Below are positions 54,320 through 63,147 of a stretch of DNA of 64,000 nt, one piece after another; position 1 is the stretch's first letter; the number at the start of each line of letters is the position of its first letter. Both the position numbers and the translations under genes were made by a program. The notes beneath the pieces were generated by a model. That model was given only the letters and a program-made list of their open reading frames with translations, made no database searches and was not told where the DNA came from. This DNA is from Bacteroides pyogenes_A (GTDB lineage: Bacteria > Bacteroidota > Bacteroidia > Bacteroidales > Bacteroidaceae): assembly GCF_048595595.1 (NCBI RefSeq), contig NZ_CP184347.1. One strand, written 5' to 3'.

Positions 54320-55381
54320 TCAAGATAATTTGATAAACAGCTTTTCAAAATAAGCAACGTAAGCATCTACACTGAAATCATTGATGATACGTTCACGGGC
54401 GGCAACACCCAAAGTCTTCAGCCTCTTCCTGTCATTCATCAATCCCCGAATGGCCTCTGCTATTTTCTCCGGTGAACGGGACGGAACCAAAATACCGGAA
54501 GCATTATCCACAATCAAATCACGCGCACCGGGAATATCAGTCACGATGCAAGGCACGCCGCAAGCCATAGCCTCACGCACCACACGCGGAGAAGCGTCAC
54601 GCAAAGCCGGTAAAATAAATAAGTCTTGCTTGGGCAGAAAGGATATGGCATCTTCCCGACTCCCCAAAAAATGGATGCGGTTTGCACACGCTCCTTTTTG
54701 AGCCAATTGATAGTCCGAATCGTCATAATCTCCAATCACCACCAAGTGAACGTCTTCGGAATCCAATATCCGGAAGGCCTTGATCAAATCAGTCAGCCCT
54801 TTAAAGGGACGACCTTTCGTAGCACCGATATAGATACACTTAAAAGCATTCTCAGGAACTCCATCCGCCTGCTTGGGATTAAGGCAAGCACCGACTACCC
54901 ATTCCACATCGAAAGGCTTTGTGCTGACCGATAGCTTTTTCCGATCTATATAGTGAGACAAATACTCTCGTATATCATCCGTTTCGCACACGATATGGTC
55001 TACCCGGGGATTCAGCAACCCCATGTAATAAGTAGGGTCGAATCTTTTTACCTTAGCTTGCGTACCTCTGTAGCCGACATTCTTCACCTGCATACCCGAC
55101 GAAGCAAACAGCGAATTTGACAGCCCCGAAGTACTGGGAGAAAAAATAAGATTTATCTGATACTTACGTATGTGCCCGCGAAGCGCTTTAATTACTTTCC
55201 ATGAAAATTTAGAGTTTATACCTGGAATCTTTAACGGGATACAGTCACCTTCAAGCATTAATTCTTCCTTCTCAGAAGAAACTGCAACGTAAATCTTAAA
55301 GGACTTATTCCGGGATAAAATACCCAGCATTTTATAGGTTACCAAGTCGGTTCCCCGGTGAGTAATTAGTATATTCATCAA
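54320..55381 (-). CDS. Family 4 glycosyltransferase (GT-B fold)
   Basis: This is a 353-residue GT-B enzyme starting ILITHRGTDLVTYKMLGIL. Its N-terminal half shows LIFSPSTSGLSNSLFASSGM and the C-terminal GT4 part CIYIGATKGRPFKGLTDLIK, DLFILPALRDASPRVVREAM with the donor-binding glutamate, and GVPCIVTDIPGARDLIVDNA. It lies 4 nt after the GT9 gene and 9 nt before the small membrane-protein gene, in the core-glycan operon. The sugar is unknown. Confidence 0.9.
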   Translation of the reverse strand: MMNILITHRGTDLVTYKMLGILSRNKSFKIYVAVSSEKEELMLEGDCIPLKIPGINSKFSWKVIKALRGHIRKYQINLIFSPSTSGLSNSLFASSGMQVKNVGYRGTQAKVKRFDPTYYMGLLNPRVDHIVCETDDIREYLSHYIDRKKLSVSTKPFDVEWVVGACLNPKQADGVPENAFKCIYIGATKGRPFKGLTDLIKAFRILDSEDVHLVVIGDYDDSDYQLAQKGACANRIHFLGSREDAISFLPKQDLFILPALRDASPRVVREAMACGVPCIVTDIPGARDLIVDNASGILVPSRSPEKIAEAIRGLMNDRKRLKTLGVAARERIINDFSVDAYVAYFEKLFIKLS

Positions 55382-55385
55382 CCAT

Positions 55386-56417
55386 CTAATTAATAATTCC
55401 CTCTATTTTTTCTATCACCTGTTCCGGGCTGATGTCTCGCAAACAAGCATAATCGCCTCTGCGGCAAGGCTGCTCTCCGTACACCGAACAGGGCCGGCAC
55501 GGCATATCGAGTTGTACGGTATTGACAGGCAACTGTTTCCAACCCATGAAGCCGGCATAAGGATGGGTGGCTCCCCAGATGGATATGACGGGTGTATTGA
55601 CCAGCGAAGCCAGATGCATATTGGCGGAGTCCATCGACAGCATCACATCCAAATGACTCATCAGGTTGAGTTCCGTACGTAAACTAAGTTTGCCAATCAT
55701 GGAGGTAACCGCAGGATATTTAGCAGCCCACTTATCAAAAATATCCGCTTCTTTTTTTCCTCCTCCGAAAAGGAAAACTCTTACCTTGGGATTGGCGGCA
55801 AAATGAGCTACCACCTGTTCCTGAAGTTCTATCGGATAAATCTTTCCGGCATGTTTGGCAAAAGGGGCGATGCCGATCCATTTCTCATCTCCTTTAACGC
55901 CTGTTATAGGAACTATTTCGGAAAAATCGCCTTTCCCCTCTCCATAAATGGAAGAGAAATTCATTAAAACCGGAAAACCTAATTTCTCCAGCACATCTGC
56001 ATATCGACGAAAAGAGCTTTTTTGATTTTCGAATACCTTGCGATTGGGGCGTATGAGTTTACGCTTACCTGCACGTCCCTTGCAAATGGATGCCACAGGC
56101 ACGCCTGCCAATCGAAATCTCAGAGAGAGATATTGAGAACGAAGTACATTGTGGAAGTCGGCCACATAGTCGAAACGCATCGCTTTCAACTCGGCATACA
56201 GTTTGTTCAAACCGGGAAAGCCTTTGTGTCTGTCCGCCAAATCGGCTCCGGCAAAGTGAACGTTGCCGGGCAATCCCTCAAAAAGAGGTTGCCACGAAAC
56301 ACGACTCAATACTGTGATTTCATGCTCCGGATATTGTAGAGCCAACGAATGCAGTACAGGGACAGTCATTGCTACATCGCCTAACGCTGAAAAACGAATA
56401 ATAAGGATACGGGCCAT
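55386..56417 (-). CDS. Family 9 glycosyltransferase (heptosyltransferase-like)
   Basis: This is a 343-residue GT-B enzyme of the ADP-heptose-LPS heptosyltransferase family. It starts ARILIIRFSALGDVAMTVPV, the conserved family N-terminus with the catalytic Asp, and has MLSMDSANMHLASLVNTPVI and SIWGATHPYAGFMGW in the donor-binding half. A cysteine-rich PCRPCSVYGEQPCRRGDYAC tail is typical of the family. It adds a heptose-type sugar to the lipid A core and marks this operon as lipooligosaccharide core synthesis. It is 3 nt downstream of the DUF4254 gene. Confidence 0.92.
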   Translation of the reverse strand: MARILIIRFSALGDVAMTVPVLHSLALQYPEHEITVLSRVSWQPLFEGLPGNVHFAGADLADRHKGFPGLNKLYAELKAMRFDYVADFHNVLRSQYLSLRFRLAGVPVASICKGRAGKRKLIRPNRKVFENQKSSFRRYADVLEKLGFPVLMNFSSIYGEGKGDFSEIVPITGVKGDEKWIGIAPFAKHAGKIYPIELQEQVVAHFAANPKVRVFLFGGGKKEADIFDKWAAKYPAVTSMIGKLSLRTELNLMSHLDVMLSMDSANMHLASLVNTPVISIWGATHPYAGFMGWKQLPVNTVQLDMPCRPCSVYGEQPCRRGDYACLRDISPEQVIEKIEGIIN

Positions 56418-56420
56418 TCG

Positions 56421-57026
56421 TTATTTTTTAGCATAAAGAACCGGATTCAATGCCGGATCGTTATACATCTTCATCTGTTTGTAAACTTTCATATACTTTC
56501 TTCCGGCTTCGATATCGGTCAACAGACGGTCGATTGCCGACGAAAGGTCTTTGCGTTGTTCGAGCAGAACATCCAATTTCGCCTTACATTTAGCCCGGTG
56601 CTCTTCGGCTGTGTCGGTACGTTCCACCTCTTGCTGCATATGATAGATTTTCAAAGCCAGAATAGAAAGGCGGTCTACCGCCCATGCCGGACTCTCGGTA
56701 TTGATAGTGGCGTCCGCCAGCGGCTTCACCTCTTTATATTTATCCAGGAAATAGCTGTCTATGAGTTCTACCAGATCGGTTCGGTCCTGATTCGATTTGT
56801 CTATTCTCCGCTTCAACGTCAATGCCTCCGCCGGGTCTATCTGAGGGTCACGGATGATGTCTTCAAAATGCCATTGCACCGCGTCGATCCAGTTCTTCAA
56901 GTATAGGTAATATTCGATCGACTTCAACTCAAAAGGATTATTCATGGGAGCATCCACAGAATCCGTCACATGGTAATCGGTTGTCGACTTCCAGAAAATG
57001 CCGTTACAAAGGTCACTAAATGTCAT
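56421..57026 (-). CDS. DUF4254 family protein
   Basis: This is a 201-residue helical, charged, soluble protein without signal peptide or membrane segment (YLYLKNWIDAVQWHFEDIIR, PAWAVDRLSILALKIYHMQQ, RKDLSSAIDRLLTDIEAGRK). It matches the Bacteroidota DUF4254 family, which regularly stands beside core-glycan genes. Its role is unknown. It is the first gene of the operon DUF4254-GT9-GT4-small membrane protein-WaaP-like kinase and has its own divergent promoter shared with the pdxB side. Confidence 0.85.
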   Translation of the reverse strand: MTFSDLCNGIFWKSTTDYHVTDSVDAPMNNPFELKSIEYYLYLKNWIDAVQWHFEDIIRDPQIDPAEALTLKRRIDKSNQDRTDLVELIDSYFLDKYKEVKPLADATINTESPAWAVDRLSILALKIYHMQQEVERTDTAEEHRAKCKAKLDVLLEQRKDLSSAIDRLLTDIEAGRKYMKVYKQMKMYNDPALNPVLYAKK

Positions 57027-57058
57027 AATCTTTATCCAAATTAAGTATATAATTAAGG

Positions 57059-57090
57059 CAAATCTATGGAATATTTTTCACACGGGCAAC
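57059..57090 (-). promoter_or_regulatory. Promoter of the DUF4254-led core-glycan operon
   Basis: On the minus strand TTG (57088-57090) is followed after 21 nt by TAGATTTG (57059-57066), an exact -7 match, 32 nt before the start codon. Confidence 0.6.
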
Positions 57091-57093
57091 CGT

Positions 57094-57121
57094 TTCTTCT
57101 TTTTTTATTTCCTACCTTTGT
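57094..57121 (+). promoter_or_regulatory. Promoter of pdxB
   Basis: TACCTTTG at 57114-57121 is an exact -7 match, with TTTC at 57094 in the -33 position about 17 nt away. The leader to ATG 57145 is about 17 nt. It lies back to back with the promoter of the DUF4254 operon. Confidence 0.55.
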
Positions 57122-57144
57122 GAGAGTAAGATTGAAAGTAGTAT

Positions 57145-58194
57145 ATGAAAATTATTATTGACGATAAAATACCTTATATAAAAGAGGCGATGGAGTCGAT
57201 CGCCGATGAGGCGATCTACTTGGCGGGCAGGAAATTTACGCCCGAAGCGGTAAAGGACGCCGACGCGCTTATTGTCCGCACGCGTACGCTCTGCAACCGC
57301 GAACTGCTGGAGGGAAGCCGCGTGAAGCTAATCGCTACTGCCACCATAGGCTATGACCATATAGACACGGAGTTTTGCCGGCAGGCGGGTATCGAATGGA
57401 GAAATGCGCCGGGATGCAACGCTGCTTCGGTAGCACAATATGTGGAATCGGGACTCATCGTATGGAGCCGGATGAAAAAAAGGGATTTGAAGGGACTGGC
57501 CATCGGTATTGTGGGAGTAGGAAATGTGGGGCGGAAAGTTGCCGAAGTCGCCAAACGTTTCGGCATGCGCGTACTGCTCAACGACCCTCCCCGAGAAGCG
57601 GCGGAAGGGAACGGGAAGTTCTGTTCGCTGGAGCAGATAGCAGAGGAGTGCAATATCGTCAGCTTTCACGTACCTTTATATATAAAAGGAGCATACAAGA
57701 CTTTCCATCTGGCGGACGAAGAGTTTTTCCGCTCACTGCGCCAAACGCCACTGCTGATTAACACCTCGCGGGGTGAAGTGATTGAAACGAATGCACTATC
57801 CAAAGCGTTGGACAGGCATCTGATTTCGGATGCGCTCATCGATGTATGGGAACACGAACCCGCCATCGACCGGGAGCTGTTAGGCAAGGTACTGCTCGGC
57901 ACTCCTCACATTGCCGGATATTCGGCAGACGGGAAAGCCAACGCGACCCGGATGGCGTTGGATGCCGTTTGCAACTTCTTCGCCATAAACAAGAAATACG
58001 TCATCGCACCTCCCCCACCGGTTTTACCCGCTATTGAAGCCCGAACGCGTGAAGAAGCGCTGCTCCGGATATACGACCCCCGAAATGACAGCGACCGCCT
58101 GAAAGCACAACCGGAATTGTTTGAAAAGCTGCGCGAGGAGTATCCGTTGCGGAGAGAAGAGGCGGCTTACCATATCAGCTGCCGGCAAAACTGA
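57145..58194 (+). CDS. pdxB: Erythronate-4-phosphate dehydrogenase
   Basis: This is a 349-residue D-2-hydroxyacid dehydrogenase of the pyridoxal-phosphate pathway, oxidising 4-phospho-erythronate. NAD binding is at GIVGVGNVGRKVAEVAKRFG. Catalytic residues are in LINTSRGEVI (Arg), ALIDVWEHEPAI (Glu) and LGTPHIAGYSADGKANATRM (His). The N-terminal KIIIDDKIPYIKEAMESIAD and the PdxB-type hinge (STRGE replaced by TSRGE) fit PdxB better than serA. The short C-terminal dimerisation domain (about 280-349) is shorter than in E. coli (380 residues). It is a single-gene unit, convergent with the hydrolase gene at 58199. Confidence 0.92.
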   Translation: MKIIIDDKIPYIKEAMESIADEAIYLAGRKFTPEAVKDADALIVRTRTLCNRELLEGSRVKLIATATIGYDHIDTEFCRQAGIEWRNAPGCNAASVAQYVESGLIVWSRMKKRDLKGLAIGIVGVGNVGRKVAEVAKRFGMRVLLNDPPREAAEGNGKFCSLEQIAEECNIVSFHVPLYIKGAYKTFHLADEEFFRSLRQTPLLINTSRGEVIETNALSKALDRHLISDALIDVWEHEPAIDRELLGKVLLGTPHIAGYSADGKANATRMALDAVCNFFAINKKYVIAPPPPVLPAIEARTREEALLRIYDPRNDSDRLKAQPELFEKLREEYPLRREEAAYHISCRQN

Positions 58195-58198
58195 CAAA

Positions 58199-59665
58199 TC
58201 ATTCAGAGAGGTCTACTTCTACAGCGGCAGGATACAAACGGCGGGGATCGCAGAATGCCGCACAACTGTTGACGATATGCTTCAGCTCGGGAAGGACTTT
58301 ACCCGTGTAAACCTTCCGCCCATTGACGGAGACAGTGACCTTCCTGCTCAAATCGACCAATTCCGGACATAGATAAAGAATCAGCTTTCCTTTTTTCGAA
58401 GGCGTATAGTTCTTCCTGAACTTCATCTCTATTCCCCATCTCGGATCTCGTTCTACGGTCTCGTAAGCGACATCGCTCACTTTCAGTTCAATATCATTGC
58501 CCGAAATATTCATTTCATAAAAAGTACGTGCATTTTCATCGGGACGCTCTTTCACGTACAGATTATAAAAGCCTCTCCGGTGAAGTCCGTCCATCTCAAA
58601 ATCCTCCCAACTGACCTGCTTGGGATATGGATTGCGCGTATATCGGCTCAACCAAGGTGTAGTAGGCGTGTAATCGATGCTGTGTCCTGCACCGGAAATC
58701 AACTCGACACGGTGGATATAAGCCTCCGGGTTCTGTTTCTGCAAGCGTTCGAATTCTTCTTTCACATAAGAAGTCAACGTATTTCGATAGAACATCCGGT
58801 CATTATCACCCGTACGCAATAAAAAAGCCATGTTTCGGCAGTTTTCGGCAGGAGCGTTTTTCAACGGCTCACCACCCGCCATCGGTCCGGCTCCAGCCAG
58901 ATAGTCGGCATAAAACGCAGCCAGCCGCTGGCTGCCGTACCCGCCTTCAGAGATTCCGAAGAAATACACCCGGTCGGGATCCACTTCTCCCGAAAGAAAG
59001 GCCTGACGGAGCAGTTTCTCCCAAACATACTGTTTGGCTTTCTGCCACCAGCGATAATAGGCTCCTTCATTGGGAATCTGAGGAATAAAATAAGCTGATG
59101 GGGCGTCTGCAAAACGTTGACAAATACTCAACCCTGTTGCCCATTCCGATTCTTTACCACCCGAACCATGCAGGTAGAGGTAAAGCGAATAACCTTTTTC
59201 AGGCTTCACGCCTTTCGTTCCCCAATAATAAGGCATCGCAGCGTCAGGCTCCAAACTTGCCGGAAGATGCCATTTGCCTGTGCGAGCAGCAGACAAGGGG
59301 GTCAATCCGATAAGTCTCTCTTCATCGAAGTGCGCGTTCGCTTCTTTCCAGGCCTCCCAGACTATAGAACGATAGCGGTCTGTTTCGGAAATATCGAAAA
59401 TCTTCTGTTTTTCGAAAAGAGTATGTTGACCCGACAAACTCCCCGAGAAGAATGAAACAATTTCCTCCATCTGCGGATACTTCCCTGCGTCGGGTTCCTT
59501 TCCACCGTCTTCTCTTTCCGGATTCTCGTCTTGCCTTATCTCTTTCCCGGCTCCCTCGTCATGTTTCCGTTCTTTTGTATCGGGAAGTTTCAACTCCGGT
59601 TCTTTTGCTGTACAATGGCTGCAAGCGACAACCAATAACAGGCATACAAGCTTTACAAATTTCAT
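58199..59665 (-). CDS. Alpha/beta-hydrolase lipoprotein, esterase-like
   Basis: This is a 488-residue lipoprotein. A signal peptide (VKLVCLLLVVACSHC, lipobox ACSHC region) is followed by a charged linker rich in Glu, Lys and Asp (about 20-65) and then an alpha/beta-hydrolase: LYLYLHGSGGKESEWATGLS (oxyanion region), FFGISEGGYGSQRLAAFYAD (nucleophile Ser in GxSxGG) and VELISGAGHSIDYTPT (catalytic His). The C-terminal 130 residues form a beta-rich domain. By layout it may be a carbohydrate esterase or peptidase-like hydrolase; substrate unknown. Its -7 element TAATTTTG lies 27 nt upstream. Confidence 0.78.
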   Translation of the reverse strand: MKFVKLVCLLLVVACSHCTAKEPELKLPDTKERKHDEGAGKEIRQDENPEREDGGKEPDAGKYPQMEEIVSFFSGSLSGQHTLFEKQKIFDISETDRYRSIVWEAWKEANAHFDEERLIGLTPLSAARTGKWHLPASLEPDAAMPYYWGTKGVKPEKGYSLYLYLHGSGGKESEWATGLSICQRFADAPSAYFIPQIPNEGAYYRWWQKAKQYVWEKLLRQAFLSGEVDPDRVYFFGISEGGYGSQRLAAFYADYLAGAGPMAGGEPLKNAPAENCRNMAFLLRTGDNDRMFYRNTLTSYVKEEFERLQKQNPEAYIHRVELISGAGHSIDYTPTTPWLSRYTRNPYPKQVSWEDFEMDGLHRRGFYNLYVKERPDENARTFYEMNISGNDIELKVSDVAYETVERDPRWGIEMKFRKNYTPSKKGKLILYLCPELVDLSRKVTVSVNGRKVYTGKVLPELKHIVNSCAAFCDPRRLYPAAVEVDLSE

Positions 59666-59691
59666 GTCTTGTCCATTTTAATACTAAACTT

Positions 59692-59699
59692 CAAAATTA
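59692..59699 (-). promoter_or_regulatory. -7 promoter element of the hydrolase gene
   Basis: The minus strand reads TAATTTTG, an exact TAnnTTTG match, 26 nt before the start at 59665. No convincing -33 box was seen. Confidence 0.45.
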
Positions 59700-59865
59700 T
59701 CTCTGCTTAAAAAAAATGCGTTTAGAAAGATAGAAACATCTTTAGGCAAACGCAAAAATCTTTTTAGAAAGAGAGGAGTTCTACATACTCCCGTATACCT
59801 TCGTACAGGCTTGCTTATTTTTAACTATTGCAAAGAAAACGGCAAAAAATGTTGTATCTCGGTGC

Positions 59866-60453
59866 TCATCGTCTTCCATCCTGCTTGCAACCCAGTAACT
59901 CTTCAATCACTTTCGGAAAATAGCGATGCTCCAGAGCATGCACCTTCTCCGCCACATCCTCGGCATTATCTCCCCGAAGTATGGGGCAGGCAGCCTGAAA
60001 AATCACATCCCCCTCATCATAGCGCTCATTTATATAATGTATAGTAATGCCGCTTTCCGTTTCACCGGCATCGACCACCGCCCGGTGCACTCTGTCGCCG
60101 TACATCCCTTTTCCGCCAAACTTCGGAAGAAGCGCCGGATGAATATTGATGATGCAATCGGGGAAAGCATTCAGCAACAGAACGGGTACTCGAAGAAGGA
60201 AACCGGCAAGCACCACGAAATCAACCTGATGAGCTTGCAACACAGCCAAAACTTCATCTCCAACTACCCAATCCTCTTTCGAGAATACATGCGAAGGAAC
60301 TCCCAGACGATGAGCGCGTTCTAAAACATACGCATCAGGTTTGTTAGAGACTACCAGTGAAACCCGAATGGATTCACTCTTTTGAAAGTAACGGATAATA
60401 TTCTCAGCATTTGTTCCGGAGCCGGAAGCGAAAATCGCGATATTTTTCTTCAT
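59866..60453 (-). CDS. purN: Phosphoribosylglycinamide formyltransferase
   Basis: This is a 195-residue PurN, which transfers the formyl group from 10-formyltetrahydrofolate to glycinamide ribotide in purine synthesis. It begins IAIFASGSGTNAENIIRYF (phosphate site). The folate site and catalytic Asn and His are in CIINIHPALLPKFGGKGMYG, and the catalytic Asp region is ITIHYINERYDEGDVIFQAA. The length is usual. It is divergent from acpP across 149 bp. Confidence 0.95.
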   Translation of the reverse strand: MKKNIAIFASGSGTNAENIIRYFQKSESIRVSLVVSNKPDAYVLERAHRLGVPSHVFSKEDWVVGDEVLAVLQAHQVDFVVLAGFLLRVPVLLLNAFPDCIINIHPALLPKFGGKGMYGDRVHRAVVDAGETESGITIHYINERYDEGDVIFQAACPILRGDNAEDVAEKVHALEHRYFPKVIEELLGCKQDGRR

Positions 60454-60519
60454 AATAGGACGTTTTTATGCACAAAAAAGCAAAAAATGTGCAAAAGCCA
60501 GCATTTATTTGAGCAAAAA

Positions 60520-60551
60520 TTTGCGCAAAACGATAAATATTCATTCCTTTG
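60520..60551 (+). promoter_or_regulatory. Promoter of the acpP-fabF-rnc operon
   Basis: TTTG at 60520-60523 is followed after 20 nt by TTCCTTTG at 60544-60551, one change from TAnnTTTG. The transcript leader to ATG 60603 is about 45 nt and AT-rich. Confidence 0.6.
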
Positions 60552-60602
60552 CACGACAAAATTAAAGAAATAAAACTAATTATTAATTAAAAACTTAAAG
60601 TT

Positions 60603-60839
60603 ATGTCTGAAATTGCATCAAGAGTAAAAGCGATTATCGTTGATAAATTAGGCGTAGAAGAATCAGAAGTTACCAACGAAGCAAGCTTCACTAATGACTT
60701 GGGAGCAGATTCTCTTGACACTGTAGAACTTATCATGGAATTCGAGAAAGAATTCGGTATCTCTATCCCTGACGACCAAGCTGAAAAGATTGGCACTGTA
60801 GGTGATGCTGTATCTTACATCGAAGAACACGCTAAGTAA
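60603..60839 (+). CDS. acpP: Acyl carrier protein
   Basis: This is a 78-residue acidic carrier of fatty-acid synthesis. The phosphopantetheine attachment site is Ser37 in LGADSLDTVELIMEFEKEF. The remaining four-helix pattern (VKAIIVDKLGVEESEVTNEA, ISIPDDQAEKIGTVGDAVSY) is standard. It is followed after 17 nt by fabF, the usual pairing. Confidence 0.97.
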   Translation: MSEIASRVKAIIVDKLGVEESEVTNEASFTNDLGADSLDTVELIMEFEKEFGISIPDDQAEKIGTVGDAVSYIEEHAK

Positions 60840-60856
60840 TCATCGATTTCATTGAT

Positions 60857-62119
60857 ATGGAATTAAAAAGAGTAGTAGTAACAGGCCTTGGCGCCATTAC
60901 TCCTGTTGGCAATGGAATTTCCGAATTTTGGGAAAATCTCGTGAACGGGGTTAGTGGAGCAGGGCCTATTACTCATTTCGACGCGTCGATGTTCAAGACC
61001 CGGTTCGCATGCGAAGTGAAAAATTTCGATGTGACGAAGTACATGGACCGCAAAGAGGCCAGAAAGATGGACTTGTACACTCACTACGCCATCGCTGTTG
61101 CCAAAGAAGCGGTAGAAGACTCCGGGCTTGACATTGAGAAAGAAGACTTAAACAGAATCGGCGTTATCTTTGGCGCCGGCATCGGCGGTATACATACATT
61201 CGAGGAGGAAGTAGGCAACTATTATACACATAAAGAGGCTGGACCGAAATTCAATCCGTTCTTTATCCCAAAAATGATTTCGGATATCGCAGCAGGACAG
61301 ATTTCGATCATGTATGGTTTTCACGGACCGAACTACTCCGTAGCTTCAGCATGCGCCACCTCTACCAATGCCATTGCAGACGCTTTCAACCTTATCCGTT
61401 TGGGTAAGGCGAACGTAATTGTATCCGGAGGTTCGGAAGCTGCCATCTTCCCGGCAGGCGTAGGTGGCTTCAACGCTATGCACGCCTTGTCCACCCGCAA
61501 TGACGATCCTGCCAAAGCCTCGCGTCCGTTCAGCGCAAGTCGCGACGGTTTCGTTATGGGCGAAGGCGGCGGATGTCTGATTCTTGAAGAGTTGGAACAT
61601 GCCAAAGCCCGTGGCGCTAAAATTTATGCGGAAGTTGCCGGTGTAGGAATGTCGGCAGACGCACATCACCTCACAGCTTCTCATCCGGAAGGACTGGGAG
61701 CCAAGCTTGTGATGACAAACGCATTGGAAGACGCCGGAATGAACCCGAAAGAAGTAGACTACATCAACGTACATGGTACGTCTACCCCTGTAGGAGATAT
61801 TTCGGAGGCCAAAGCTATCAAGGATGTGTTCGGCGATCACGCGTATGAACTGAACATCAGTTCTACGAAGTCGATGACAGGACACTTGCTGGGCGCGGCC
61901 GGAGCAGTAGAGGCGATAGCAAGCATACTCGCCATCAAAGACGGTGTTGTTCCTCCGACTATCAACCACGAAGAAGGCGACAACGATGAAAACATCGACT
62001 ATAAACTTAATTTCACGTTCAACAAAGCTCAAAAACGCGAAGTTAACGTTGCTTTGTCCAATACTTTTGGATTCGGTGGTCACAACGCATGCGTCATCTT
62101 CAAGAAATACGCAGACTAA
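60857..62119 (+). CDS. fabF: 3-oxoacyl-ACP synthase II
   Basis: This is a 420-residue condensing enzyme that elongates acyl-ACP chains. The catalytic Cys is in NYSVASACATSTNAI; the two catalytic histidines are in INVHGTSTPVGDISEAKAIK and STKSMTGHLLGAAGAVEAIA. It starts ELKRVVVTGLGAITPVGNGI, as is normal. It sits between acpP (17-nt gap) and rnc (4-nt gap from the stop codon at 62119 to GTG 62124) in one transcript. Confidence 0.97.
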   Translation: MELKRVVVTGLGAITPVGNGISEFWENLVNGVSGAGPITHFDASMFKTRFACEVKNFDVTKYMDRKEARKMDLYTHYAIAVAKEAVEDSGLDIEKEDLNRIGVIFGAGIGGIHTFEEEVGNYYTHKEAGPKFNPFFIPKMISDIAAGQISIMYGFHGPNYSVASACATSTNAIADAFNLIRLGKANVIVSGGSEAAIFPAGVGGFNAMHALSTRNDDPAKASRPFSASRDGFVMGEGGGCLILEELEHAKARGAKIYAEVAGVGMSADAHHLTASHPEGLGAKLVMTNALEDAGMNPKEVDYINVHGTSTPVGDISEAKAIKDVFGDHAYELNISSTKSMTGHLLGAAGAVEAIASILAIKDGVVPPTINHEEGDNDENIDYKLNFTFNKAQKREVNVALSNTFGFGGHNACVIFKKYAD

Positions 62120-62123
62120 AACC

Positions 62124-63002
62124 GTGTTACGCAACCAAATAGATAAGATAAGGCTTCTGTTCCTCAAGGACAGAAAGTCTTATCTTTGTTTTTATCGGAT
62201 ACTCGGTTTCTATCCACACGATATTCATATCTACGAACAGGCCCTTCTGCATAAATCATCGGGCATCCGTTCCGAGAAAGGAAGGCTTCTAAACAACGAG
62301 CGACTCGAGTTTTTGGGCGATGCCATTCTGGATGCCATCATCGGAGACATTGTCTACAAACGTTTCGATGGAAAGCGAGAAGGCTTCCTGACAAATACGC
62401 GCTCGAAAATCGTACAGCGCGAAACGCTGAACAAATTGGCGGTTCAAATCGGGCTGGATAAGCTCATCAAATACTCTTCGCGTTCTTCTTCCCACAACAG
62501 CTATATGTATGGGAATGCTTTCGAGGCATTCATCGGGGCTATCTATTTGGACAGAGGATACAAGCACTGTAAACAGTTCATAGAAGAGCAAATCATCGAC
62601 CGCTATATTGATTTAGATAAGATATCGCGCAAAGAGGTGAACTTCAAATCGAAACTCATCGAATGGAGCCAAAAAAACAAAATGGAAGTCTCGTTCGAGC
62701 TGATCGAACAGTTTATTGATCACGACGGTAACCCTGTTTTCCAGACCGAAATCCATATTGAAGGGGTTTCGGCAGGAACAGGCACGGGATATTCTAAAAA
62801 AGAATCACAGCAGAATGCCGCCCAAATGGCTATAAAGAAGGTGAGAGATACTGTTTTCCTTTCGACCGTTCATGAAGCGAAGACACAGCGTGCAATGGCT
62901 ACCGAGGCAACAACGTCTTCTCTATCAGCAGCGGAAAAAGCCGAAACCGATGAAGCAGGTGTTTCGCATAATCCTCTGCAGACAGAGCCGGCAAACGATT
63001 AA
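62124..63002 (+). CDS. rnc: Ribonuclease III, GTG start
   Basis: This is a 292-residue double-strand-specific RNase. The catalytic domain has NNERLEFLGDAILDAIIGDI and MYGNAFEAFIGAIYLDRGY. The double-stranded RNA-binding domain is at about 175-245 (FKSKLIEWSQKNKMEVSFEL, GTGYSKKESQQNAAQMAIKK). A low-complexity tail rich in Ala, Thr and Glu follows (about 255-292). GTG 62124 lies 4 nt after the fabF stop; the frame stays open for 180 nt upstream, but that part overlaps fabF and is not likely to be translated. Confidence 0.93.
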   Translation: MLRNQIDKIRLLFLKDRKSYLCFYRILGFYPHDIHIYEQALLHKSSGIRSEKGRLLNNERLEFLGDAILDAIIGDIVYKRFDGKREGFLTNTRSKIVQRETLNKLAVQIGLDKLIKYSSRSSSHNSYMYGNAFEAFIGAIYLDRGYKHCKQFIEEQIIDRYIDLDKISRKEVNFKSKLIEWSQKNKMEVSFELIEQFIDHDGNPVFQTEIHIEGVSAGTGTGYSKKESQQNAAQMAIKKVRDTVFLSTVHEAKTQRAMATEATTSSLSAAEKAETDEAGVSHNPLQTEPAND

Positions 63003-63147
63003 GTAAATAGGAATAGCTCCTTTTCGACAATACTGATAAAAAATCTACCGGACGACAAGCCAATAGTCAGAAAAAGCCTCATGCAAACCTGAGAAAGAAA
63101 ACTATCCGTCTCCATCGTTCTTCATTAAGCCCATTTACAATTGCGAA

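Noticed and set aside
61944..62123. N-terminal extension of RNase III
   Set aside because: It would overlap fabF in another frame by 176 nt; the RNase III homology begins after GTG 62124.
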